Assembly: GCA_964471945.1 (NCBI GenBank)
Contig: CAYYIJ010000020.1
Span: 1 to 27,987 of the forward strand
DNA: 27,987 nt
Direction: 5' to 3'
Source of the DNA: JASEHD01 sp964471945
Lineage (GTDB): Bacteria > Bacteroidota > Ignavibacteria > UBA10030 > SZUA-254
The notes beneath the pieces were generated by a model. It saw only the letters and a program-made list of their open reading frames with translations. It made no database searches and was not told the DNA's origin. Positions 8,812-16,270 of the stretch are shown here, one piece after another (the stretch's first letter is position 1; the number at the start of each line of letters is the position of its first letter). The position numbers and the translations under genes were made by a program.

Positions 8812-10281
8812 CTATATTTGTTTGTTTAGTTGTTTTCGTTCAATTCGTTTGATATATATGTACAAACTAATTACAACGATCGAGATAATTAATGTCGCTA
8901 TGCCCAAACCCCATCTGCGGAAATAATATTCATTGATCGCTTTATTGCCTTCTTCTATAACTTCCGATGAAATTGAGATACCTTTATCGAATACCTCGCG
9001 AAGTTTATTTTCATTAAATGAATGCACCATTGTGCGTGCCTGTAAACGTTCCTGCCTGATATCCCGCAACTTAAATTTCGCCGCGGAAATTTCCATTCCT
9101 TTTTGCTCAGCTTCGTCCACTAAAGAACCGGCGAATTGTTCTGATGTTTTCAAGCTATCAATTAATTGGCGCATCATTTGCGCAACTTTAAATCCTTTAG
9201 AATTTTCGTTTTCTTTATGGCATCGGCTGCAAACTGCTTCGGAAGAAACGCCAAGAAGTTTATCTGTTGCGGCAATTATTTCGTGATAACCATGGCATGT
9301 TTCACATTCGGGAAAATTGTTTTCATCAAATACTTTTTTATGTGGACTTGAAGAGAAAAGCTCTGCGTTTAATGCATGGCATGTACCGCAAACTTTAGAG
9401 ATAGATTCGACTCCCGGCGGCGTTGCGCCATGATTTCCATGACAATCATTGCAAGCCGGTGCCGCAACATCGTGCTTCATGAGCAAAGCCATACCGTGGA
9501 CACTCTTCGAGAATCCCTCGAATTGGTTCGTAGATATATTGTATTCCTTCATGTACTCGGCATCGCTGTGGCATTTAGAACATGTACCGGGAAGATTCAC
9601 TGCATATATTTTAGATTTTGCGTCCTTTGCGTTACGGATATCGTGGCTGCCGTGACAGCTTGCACACTCTGCCACTTTCGAATCGCCTTTCGCATTCTTC
9701 ATTCCATGCACGCTCGTCCTATACTTCTCAAATTGGTCAATGGGCAGCGATGGATTGTACTTCTTCATGAAATTAGGATTAGAATGACATTGTGAGCAGG
9801 TCTTTACAATATTAAGAGGATAAACTGGTGAAACCGGATTTTTCACTGAAACTACATCATGCACACCATGGCATGTGATACATTGAGCTATATGCTCTCC
9901 ACCGACTAACGAAGATTTTGCATGAACACTTTTTTGTAGCTGTTCCCATTGATTGGTTGGCAGTTGGGAATTTAGTTCTTTCATCTTTTCGGGATTAGAA
10001 TGGCAGTTTGCACACATCTTAGATATGTTATCACCTTTGGGAACACCGATAAATCCAGCATTTTGATCCATCGCTTTTTCCATCTCATCAGTTTTAGAAT
10101 CTCCACCGTGGCAGCCAGCACAAGAAATGCCTTTTATGTAATGAACATCTTTCTTAAACATCATTGCTGGTTTATCACCATTGGCAACATGACAATTCAA
10201 ACATTCATCTCCCGCTAAAGCAGTTGAAGTTAAATGTATTGTTAGAGCAACGATGAATAGCATAAAAATTTTTTTCTTCAT
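8812..10281 (-). CDS. 11-heme membrane-anchored c-type cytochrome
   Basis: 489 residues from the chosen ATG, with a signal peptide (KKK then a hydrophobic stretch ending STALAG) and 11 CXXCH motifs: CLNCH, CAGCH, CANCH, CITCH, CSQCH, CASCH, CSKCH, CNDCH, CGTCH, CETCH, CSRCH. A repeated unit of CHSN...W/F-x-S-V-H-(G/A) suggests bis-His hemes. A heme-free, charged helical region follows (about 365-450), then one C-terminal transmembrane helix (about 457-477). It should face the periplasm. Its ATG overlaps the stop of the cytochrome b gene as ATGA, so the two are translationally coupled; another ATG three codons upstream (10290) is possible. Its position suggests it replaces cytochrome c1/f as electron acceptor of the Rieske/b complex; that is inference. 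Confidence 0.92.
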   Translation of the reverse strand: MKKKIFMLFIVALTIHLTSTALAGDECLNCHVANGDKPAMMFKKDVHYIKGISCAGCHGGDSKTDEMEKAMDQNAGFIGVPKGDNISKMCANCHSNPEKMKELNSQLPTNQWEQLQKSVHAKSSLVGGEHIAQCITCHGVHDVVSVKNPVSPVYPLNIVKTCSQCHSNPNFMKKYNPSLPIDQFEKYRTSVHGMKNAKGDSKVAECASCHGSHDIRNAKDAKSKIYAVNLPGTCSKCHSDAEYMKEYNISTNQFEGFSKSVHGMALLMKHDVAAPACNDCHGNHGATPPGVESISKVCGTCHALNAELFSSSPHKKVFDENNFPECETCHGYHEIIAATDKLLGVSSEAVCSRCHKENENSKGFKVAQMMRQLIDSLKTSEQFAGSLVDEAEQKGMEISAAKFKLRDIRQERLQARTMVHSFNENKLREVFDKGISISSEVIEEGNKAINEYYFRRWGLGIATLIISIVVISLYIYIKRIERKQLNKQI

Positions 10282-11357
10282 GACAGCCATCCAATAATTG
10301 TAAACACAATGATGTACAAAACAGCAAATAAGCCGATATAATTGATGAAACGATTTTGCTCGCCACGCGAACTTTTTTTATCCCAGAATGGAACTATTGT
10401 CCATAACAATCCAGCCAATCCAAAAAGGAGAACTCCTAGAACCTCGCCATCGATAAATAAAACATGGGCTGGGATGTATTTTAATGTTTGGAACATAAAC
10501 ATAAAATACCATTCGGGTTTGATACCTGCAGGGGCGGGTGCAAAAGGATCGGCTTTCTGGCCTAATTCCCACGGGAAAAATACTGCAAGGATAGCCAGCA
10601 GATTTAAAACCACGAGCCATAAAAGTAAATCTTTCAGCAGAAAGTTCGGAAAGAAGGGCATTGTTTTTAATTCTTTCCCTCTTTCCGAGTATAAATGAAG
10701 TGGTTCGCTCATTCCCTGCCTTTGAACGAGAACAAGATGAATACCGAGAAGCATTGTAAAAATTCCGGGAAACACTGCAACGTGAAAACCGAAGAGGCGC
10801 GAAAGGGTAGCGCCTGTAACATCCTCGCCACCGCGTAAAAATATAAGCATCGGCTTGCCGATTACCGGCACAACACCAGCGATATCGGTTCCGACCTTTG
10901 TGGCAAAAAATGCAAGTTCATTCCATGGAAGTAAATAACCGCTGAATCCAAATCCAAGACCGAGAAAAAACATCAACATGCCCGTTATCCATGTTATCTC
11001 GCGAGGTTTGCGATACGCTTTTTCAAAAAATACACTGAACATATGAATCATAGCAGCAAGTATAAAAAGATTTGCCGCCCAGCTATGAATAGAGCGAATA
11101 AGCCAGCCAAACTGTACCTCCGACGTAAGAAATTGAATGCTCTCGAATGCAGATTCTTCTCCGACTTTATAATATAGAAGAAGCATTATACCTGTGATAA
11201 CTTGAATTATGAAAAGAAAAAGAGATACCCCGCCGAAGTAATACCAAATTGAATGACGGTGAACCGGTACGTATTTCTTTCCCATAAACTCGACGAGGTC
11301 TTCGAGATGAGCACGCTCGTCAACCCAGTTATATATTTTTTGAAAAATTGTTTTCAT
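10278..11357 (-). CDS. Cytochrome b of a bc/b6f-type quinol oxidoreductase
   Basis: A 359-residue membrane protein with the b6-like and subunit-IV-like parts in one chain. Heme b ligands are His91/His105 and His192/His207; the 14-residue spacing of the second pair is of the b6f type. The Qo-site motif PEWY is at 281-284. The position that holds the heme c-i Cys in b6 and in Bacillus QcrB (YCLGG) reads YYFGG here, so no covalent extra heme is expected. The chain is shorter than mitochondrial cytochrome b, with about seven helices. The start overlaps the Rieske stop as ATGA. It oxidises quinol and passes electrons to the Rieske protein and across the membrane to heme bH. Confidence 0.93.
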   Translation of the reverse strand: MKTIFQKIYNWVDERAHLEDLVEFMGKKYVPVHRHSIWYYFGGVSLFLFIIQVITGIMLLLYYKVGEESAFESIQFLTSEVQFGWLIRSIHSWAANLFILAAMIHMFSVFFEKAYRKPREITWITGMLMFFLGLGFGFSGYLLPWNELAFFATKVGTDIAGVVPVIGKPMLIFLRGGEDVTGATLSRLFGFHVAVFPGIFTMLLGIHLVLVQRQGMSEPLHLYSERGKELKTMPFFPNFLLKDLLLWLVVLNLLAILAVFFPWELGQKADPFAPAPAGIKPEWYFMFMFQTLKYIPAHVLFIDGEVLGVLLFGLAGLLWTIVPFWDKKSSRGEQNRFINYIGLFAVLYIIVFTIIGWLS

Positions 11358-11815
11358 GATTTTTTAGAAATGAATACCTCCTCTCCTTGAACAGTTACCC
11401 TGTATTCATCTAATGGGCGCGGTGGCGGTCCTGCAACGTTTCTTCCACTCAAATCGTATTTACCGTTGTGGCAAGCACACCAGATCATTTCCATATCCTT
11501 ACGATACTGAACTGTGCAATCGAGGTGAGTACATGTTGCCTCAAAAGCTTTCAGGTCGCCAGTGCTTGTTCGAATTAGGATTACCGGCTTGCTTCCGAAC
11601 TTAATAATTTGCCCGCTGTCTTTTTCTATCTCACTCAGCTTGCCTGCTTTTACACTCGATACTAAAACTTCACGATGCTTGGGTGGTTTTAAGTATGCAA
11701 GTATTGGATATAGGATCGATGCTGTTAGAGCAACCAACCCACCAGAGAGTATATATTTTAAAAAGTTACGTTTACTCTGTTGAGCGGGTGATATTTGGAT
11801 ATCTTTCATATTCAT
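11354..11815 (-). CDS. Rieske 2Fe-2S protein of the bc-type complex
   Basis: 153 residues. A twin-Arg-like signal is not obvious (SKRNFLKY), but an uncleaved N-terminal anchor helix (about 20-42) is clear. The Rieske cluster boxes are CTHLDC (Cys95, His97, Cys100) and CACHNG (Cys113, Cys115, His116), with both disulfide cysteines present. The GPPPRPL loop (129-135) is the Pro loop of the family. I chose the internal ATG at 11815 because GAGGA precedes it by eight bases; an in-frame ATG at 11872 would overlap the upstream cytochrome gene and add 19 residues. It carries electrons from the Qo site of the adjacent cytochrome b to a c-type acceptor. Confidence 0.93.
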   Translation of the reverse strand: MNMKDIQISPAQQSKRNFLKYILSGGLVALTASILYPILAYLKPPKHREVLVSSVKAGKLSEIEKDSGQIIKFGSKPVILIRTSTGDLKAFEATCTHLDCTVQYRKDMEMIWCACHNGKYDLSGRNVAGPPPRPLDEYRVTVQGEEVFISKKS

Positions 11816-11853
11816 CAAATTTTTCCTCAATGGGTGAATTAAGTGATTGTTTC

Positions 11854-13344
11854 CTATTCGCCTGTATGGCATTGATTACAATTAGTTGTTTTCCATTCAT
11901 CGCCAATATCTTCTGGATGTTTGAATTCGATGCCCGTTGTAGTAAGCATCCTCGGCTCTAATTCAGAACCTTGGTATAAAATTGTATGGCAGCTATTACA
12001 GTTTTTTGTAATCACATGGCCCAGTGGACTTATTAGCTTACCATTATGGCACCGGAAACAGCCAGGGTTTGTGAAATGACTTATATTTTCAGGATATACT
12101 CGCCACGAAATACCCATTGATGGGAAAAAATTTCGGGAATATATTTTTTGAACTTCGAGAACGGCATTTTTTATGGCTTCGGATCTATCACGTGCAATTT
12201 TCGGATAATTCGCTCCATAATAATTTTCGATTATATAACGGATACTATCGATTGCTTTTTCTTTTGAAGAATAATTATATGAAAGTGCTTCTACTGCGGT
12301 CGATTTTATATATGGTAATGTAGGGTCAATATGTTTTAAATAAAGTGCTAAATCTAAAGAAGCAGTAGGAGATTTAAAAACATGTGATGGTCGGTTGTGA
12401 CAATCTATACAATCAACTTTAAATTTTTGCCGATTATCGATTTCATCTCTTGTTAATAATTTATCTTTAGAAAAATATTCTGTAACATTACCTTTTTGGT
12501 CTTTGGTTCGGACGTAACTTATTTCTTGGCGCATCGGATCATCGGCAATGTATTCAATGTCCTGCATAATGTTCATATGCCAGTGAATACCCGCGGTAGG
12601 TCCCATTTCCGGTGAACCGCCTCCAATTTTCATTAACAGAGAGATTGTCCATGGTGTATTTGTTTCGTCTTTCTTAAAATAAGTTTTTTGTTTTTTCGAT
12701 TCGGTAAAGAAATATTGAGGCCAGTGGCAGCGCTCACATGTTTCTTGAGCCGGGCGTAAGTCCTTAATTGGTATCGGTATTGGCTTCGAATATTTATTGA
12801 ATAAAACAGAATAAACTTGATAAGCACCCGAAATTTTTGATTTTACGAACCAATCAGCACCTTCACCTATATGGCATTCAGAACATTTTACCCGTGCATG
12901 GGGTGATGATTGATAAGCAGTATATTCAGGCATCATGACTTCGTGACAAAGTTTTCCACAAAACTCGACTGATTCTGTATATTGAAATGCCTGATAGCTT
13001 CCAAAGGCGCTTGAAAGCATGAATACTATAATGATGACTACAAAAATTAAAGAACCTCGCCTGTGTCGTGGATTGCTGAAATCGATATTTATAAAATGTC
13101 TGGTATGTCCACCTCTAATTCTGCGACGGCGCTCTATGAGCAACCCAATCATAATCAATAATAAACCAATTAATAAAGTAAATGGAAGAATTAGAAAAGT
13201 AACAATTCCAAAATATACAGGAGTTTCGGGAACAAAAACTCCTATTAGGATTAAAAAAATGAATGTAATAAGCGCAATAATTGATGTGATGGTACCAATT
13301 ATACTTATTGGATTATAAAATGTATCCGGAAATTTTTTTTCCAT
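11854..13344 (-). CDS. Seven-heme NapC/NirT-family inner-membrane cytochrome (ImcH-like)
   Basis: 496 residues. Three N-terminal membrane helices (about 14-38, 43-70, 98-116) precede a periplasmic domain with seven c-heme sites. Heme 1 is CGKLCH (129-134), an unusual CXXXCH spacing, inside the family signature FCGKLCHEVMMPEYTAY; the others are CSECH (154), CERCH (203), CIDCH (312), CFRCH (429), CNSCH (449) and CNQCH (489). NapC/NirT proteins oxidise membrane quinol and pass electrons to periplasmic partners. Extra N-terminal helices plus seven hemes and about 500 residues resemble Geobacter ImcH, needed for electron transfer to high-potential extracellular acceptors. The ImcH link rests on architecture, not alignment. 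The ribosome-binding site is weak. Confidence 0.88.
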   Translation of the reverse strand: MEKKFPDTFYNPISIIGTITSIIALITFIFLILIGVFVPETPVYFGIVTFLILPFTLLIGLLLIMIGLLIERRRRIRGGHTRHFINIDFSNPRHRRGSLIFVVIIIVFMLSSAFGSYQAFQYTESVEFCGKLCHEVMMPEYTAYQSSPHARVKCSECHIGEGADWFVKSKISGAYQVYSVLFNKYSKPIPIPIKDLRPAQETCERCHWPQYFFTESKKQKTYFKKDETNTPWTISLLMKIGGGSPEMGPTAGIHWHMNIMQDIEYIADDPMRQEISYVRTKDQKGNVTEYFSKDKLLTRDEIDNRQKFKVDCIDCHNRPSHVFKSPTASLDLALYLKHIDPTLPYIKSTAVEALSYNYSSKEKAIDSIRYIIENYYGANYPKIARDRSEAIKNAVLEVQKIYSRNFFPSMGISWRVYPENISHFTNPGCFRCHNGKLISPLGHVITKNCNSCHTILYQGSELEPRMLTTTGIEFKHPEDIGDEWKTTNCNQCHTGE

Positions 13345-13390
13345 AAAATATTACCATTTATAAAGAAATTACTAATTTATATAAATTTAA

Positions 13391-14242
13391 TTATCTATAT
13401 GCAAAAATCATAGCATAAACGATCCAAATAACCATACTAAATCCAATGGTTAAAGCTATCCAGCCAAAAATACGGACAGCCCGAATTACGATTGGTTGGT
13501 AAGGTTCAACAAGATATTTTTCAAGCTCACCACTTTTAACAAGCGATTCATATTCTGCTGGCTTATCGTGTTTGAGTTCCTCTACCGTCATCCGACCCGT
13601 GAAGATGACGATATCCATCGGAAATTTTTCTGGACGAAGATGCGTGTTAAAAAAATGCACTGTAAAAATAAAACCGGTTGCTAAAAGTGCTTCGTCGCTA
13701 TGGATAATTGTTGCCACATTAATAAACCATCCCGGGAAAATAAGTGTGAAGATTTCCGGAAACCACAGAATCAATCCCGTAGAGCCGATGGCGAACATTC
13801 CCCAAAATACTGCAAGGTAATCGAATTTTTCCCAATATGTCCAGCGTCGATACTTGGGTCGAGGACCTCGACCTAAAAACCATTTCATGTTACCGATGAA
13901 ATCATGGAAGTCTTTCTTGTTAAGGAGCATACTATCGGGACCGAAGAGGAGGTTTTTCCAAGTGCCAAAATCAGAGCGTCTTCTTCGCGCGAGATCGTAT
14001 AGATGTGTAAAGAATACTCCAAACATTATTACAGCAGCCGAACGGTGTATAAAACCTGCAATTTCAAAACCTCCGAAAATACGTGAAAGAACTGCTGCCC
14101 ATCCGGTGTAAGAAAATTTAAGCGTCATGCCTGTTAACGCCAAGCTGATAAAGCTAACAATCATGAAAACATGAAGGGTCCGGTTGAGCCGTGAGAAACG
14201 AAGATATTCTTTTTCGCCAGCGTTAGTTGTTGATATTTCCAT
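13391..14242 (-). CDS. Membrane diheme cytochrome b (FdnI/HydC/CbcB-like)
   Basis: 283 residues with five predicted membrane helices (about 24-41, 64-82, 143-161, 174-200, 256-280). Histidines His24, His66, His80, His181 and His196 lie in or at helices, as expected for two b hemes in the formate dehydrogenase gamma / Ni-hydrogenase cytochrome b superfamily, which exchanges electrons with the quinone pool. The start at 14242 is chosen over 14302 because AAGGAAAAAGAG precedes it and it overlaps the upstream 19-heme gene by only 20 bases. It is probably the quinone-reactive partner of that cytochrome, as CbcB is of CbcA in Geobacter. It resembles the C-terminal half of the fused protein at 16271-18421. 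Confidence 0.88.
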   Translation of the reverse strand: MEISTTNAGEKEYLRFSRLNRTLHVFMIVSFISLALTGMTLKFSYTGWAAVLSRIFGGFEIAGFIHRSAAVIMFGVFFTHLYDLARRRRSDFGTWKNLLFGPDSMLLNKKDFHDFIGNMKWFLGRGPRPKYRRWTYWEKFDYLAVFWGMFAIGSTGLILWFPEIFTLIFPGWFINVATIIHSDEALLATGFIFTVHFFNTHLRPEKFPMDIVIFTGRMTVEELKHDKPAEYESLVKSGELEKYLVEPYQPIVIRAVRIFGWIALTIGFSMVIWIVYAMIFAYR

Positions 14243-16238
14243 CGTTCTCTTTTTCCTTTTTGAGTTCTTTAGCCATCGATTCGATTTTCTTTTTTGCAGC
14301 AATCTTCAATTGACGCTGCATTTTTAATGCACGTGGCAGCCATAGTAATGTATGTATTCCCCCAAAAATAAATGTTACAATCAACAAGGAAGTCATTCCC
14401 CAAAATGTCCAAAAGAGGAATGGATATTTCTCGGGATCATGGTGTGTTGCATGTGTTAGATAACCGGCAAATCTTCTTGTCGCTCCGGGATGACACTTCT
14501 GGCATGTTTCAACAACGTTCTCACGGCTTAGATGTGATTTTGGATCAGAGATTGGTAGAATGTCATGTGCCCCGTGACAGTCGTAACACTTCGCTGTTTT
14601 AGTATAACCAAGTTGTGATACTTTACCGTGATATGTATCGAAATACGTTTTAGCTATATCTTCATGGCATCGCCCGCACTTTTGCATGATATCGAGCTTG
14701 AAACCTTCTTCGTCTGCTCTACGGATCGTATGTGCACTATGGCAATCAGCACAGACTGGCAATTGTTTATCTGTTTTTCCAACAAGTTTTGCATGTATGC
14801 TCTGCTCGAATTGTTCCTCTATGCCGTGGTGACATTTGCCGCAAGTTGCCGGAATGTTTTTCGGGTTTATGCTCGAAGCGGAATCGGTATGGGCTAAAAC
14901 GCTGTGGGCAGTATGGCAATTCGTGCACATCGCAGTTACGGTCAGACCGCTTTTCATTAATCCCTTCCCATGGATACTCTCTGTATAATGTTCTATTATT
15001 TGATGTTGCTCACCAGTATAGCGGACTGCTGCTTTTTGTCCTTCTCTGTGGCATCGAGCGCAGAGTTTCGGCACGTTGGTGGGGAATATCTGTGCCTGGG
15101 GATTTGTTTTCCCTAAAACTCTGTGCGTACCATGACATTCTTTACAAGTAGGTGCATTGGGATCATTCTTTGTAATAAGCGATCCATGCATACTTTTTTG
15201 ATATTGTGTTCCAATCTCAGCATGGCACGATGCGCAATCGACTTTTTTTGTTATTGAATCGCAGGGACGAATATGCGATACAATCACTTCTGAATGGCAT
15301 TGGCTGCATGATGTATTCATGTGCTTTGAAAGTTTTAATTCATCATACTTCACATATAGTGAACGCCCGTCTTTGGAAGATTTTAACTCATCCTTATCAT
15401 GGCATCTCATGCAATCTTTATCTGCCATGCCTTGATCATAATAAACCTTTCTAACTTTATGCGGCTGATGGCAATCAACGCAAGCAGGAAGCACGTGTGC
15501 CTGTTTTTCCCACAATTCACCTTTAATGACTTTGCGATGGACTGCTTCAATCTCAGCATGACATTTAGCACATGTCGAGGCAATATTTTTCCTTGAGATT
15601 GATGAAGTAGTATTTGTATGAGGTAATATTGAATGAGCAGTGTGACATGAAGCGCAATGGGGAGCAACAATTAACCCTTTCCTTAGTAATCCCTCCCCGT
15701 GAATACTTTCAGAATAGTTTTCAATAATATGGTCCTGATGAATAATTCTTTGTTTTTGAACAGGGGAACCTTCCTGATGACATTTCCCGCATGTAAATGG
15801 AACTTTCAGGGGTGATGTAGGTGAATCGTGGTTCTTGGATGTTTGTATGTCGTGCTTACCATGACAATCGTAACAATGTGGAGCGAGAGGATCTCCTTTC
15901 GTTAAAGCTTTACCGTGAAGTGATTTATCATGTAACTCAGCTATTTCTGAATGGCAATTTCCACAATTAACTGCTGTTAATTCTTCTTCATGGGGAATTT
16001 CTTTACCTTCCAAGTCTGTATGGCAAGCAGTGCAAGCTAATGACCCATGAACTGATTGAGAAAATTTCGTCTCATCGGTAAAAACAGATATTGTTTTTCC
16101 TTTACGTGTTCCAGCTATTGAGATATCACTATGACATGAAAAGCAATCATTATTCTCTTGAGCGAGGGCTTGACCTATTCCATTGGTAATAGTAAGAAAT
16201 AATATAGAGGTTAGCCTTATTTTGAATCCATGCAACAT
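14223..16238 (-). CDS. 19-heme membrane-anchored c-type cytochrome (CbcA-like)
   Basis: 671 residues from the ATG at 16238 (an in-frame TTG at 16244 is the alternative). Signal peptide ending ALAQ, then 19 CXXCH motifs, a TCQKCHPGATRRF element, one C-terminal membrane helix (about 606-632) and a Lys-rich cytoplasmic tail. Residues about 92-280 (hemes 3-9) and 335-525 (hemes 11-17) are clear internal repeats: for example YSESIHGEGL matches YTESIHGKGL, and CHTAHSILPHT matches CHTAHSVLAHT. N-terminal and C-terminal segments match the fused CbcL-like protein next door, so the two are paralogues. It overlaps the downstream cytochrome b gene and should act as its periplasmic electron wire. Confidence 0.92.
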   Translation of the reverse strand: MLHGFKIRLTSILFLTITNGIGQALAQENNDCFSCHSDISIAGTRKGKTISVFTDETKFSQSVHGSLACTACHTDLEGKEIPHEEELTAVNCGNCHSEIAELHDKSLHGKALTKGDPLAPHCYDCHGKHDIQTSKNHDSPTSPLKVPFTCGKCHQEGSPVQKQRIIHQDHIIENYSESIHGEGLLRKGLIVAPHCASCHTAHSILPHTNTTSSISRKNIASTCAKCHAEIEAVHRKVIKGELWEKQAHVLPACVDCHQPHKVRKVYYDQGMADKDCMRCHDKDELKSSKDGRSLYVKYDELKLSKHMNTSCSQCHSEVIVSHIRPCDSITKKVDCASCHAEIGTQYQKSMHGSLITKNDPNAPTCKECHGTHRVLGKTNPQAQIFPTNVPKLCARCHREGQKAAVRYTGEQHQIIEHYTESIHGKGLMKSGLTVTAMCTNCHTAHSVLAHTDSASSINPKNIPATCGKCHHGIEEQFEQSIHAKLVGKTDKQLPVCADCHSAHTIRRADEEGFKLDIMQKCGRCHEDIAKTYFDTYHGKVSQLGYTKTAKCYDCHGAHDILPISDPKSHLSRENVVETCQKCHPGATRRFAGYLTHATHHDPEKYPFLFWTFWGMTSLLIVTFIFGGIHTLLWLPRALKMQRQLKIAAKKKIESMAKELKKEKENDGNINN
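14664..15236 (-). repeat. Seven-heme module, copy B of internal duplication
   Basis: Encodes residues about 335-525, hemes 11-17 (CASCH, CKECH, CARCH, CTNCH, CGKCH, CADCH, CGRCH), offset 243 residues from copy A. Heme 10 (CSQCH) lies in the linker between the copies. Confidence 0.75.
15399..15965 (-). repeat. Seven-heme module, copy A of internal duplication
   Basis: Encodes residues about 92-280 of the 19-heme cytochrome, hemes 3-9 (CGNCH, CYDCH, CGKCH, CASCH, CAKCH, CVDCH, CMRCH). Spacing and linker motifs match copy B in order. The similarity is seen at protein level; the DNA is diverged. Confidence 0.75.
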
Positions 16239-16270
16239 TTTCAATTTGCTCTAATACAAAAATTATCCAT

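Noticed and set aside
9376..9795. Plus-strand reading frames of more than 100 codons within the cytochrome genes
   Set aside because: They are antisense to genes with intact heme motifs, lack ribosome-binding sites and encode Cys/His-rich but motif-free sequence caused by the repeated CXXCH codons.
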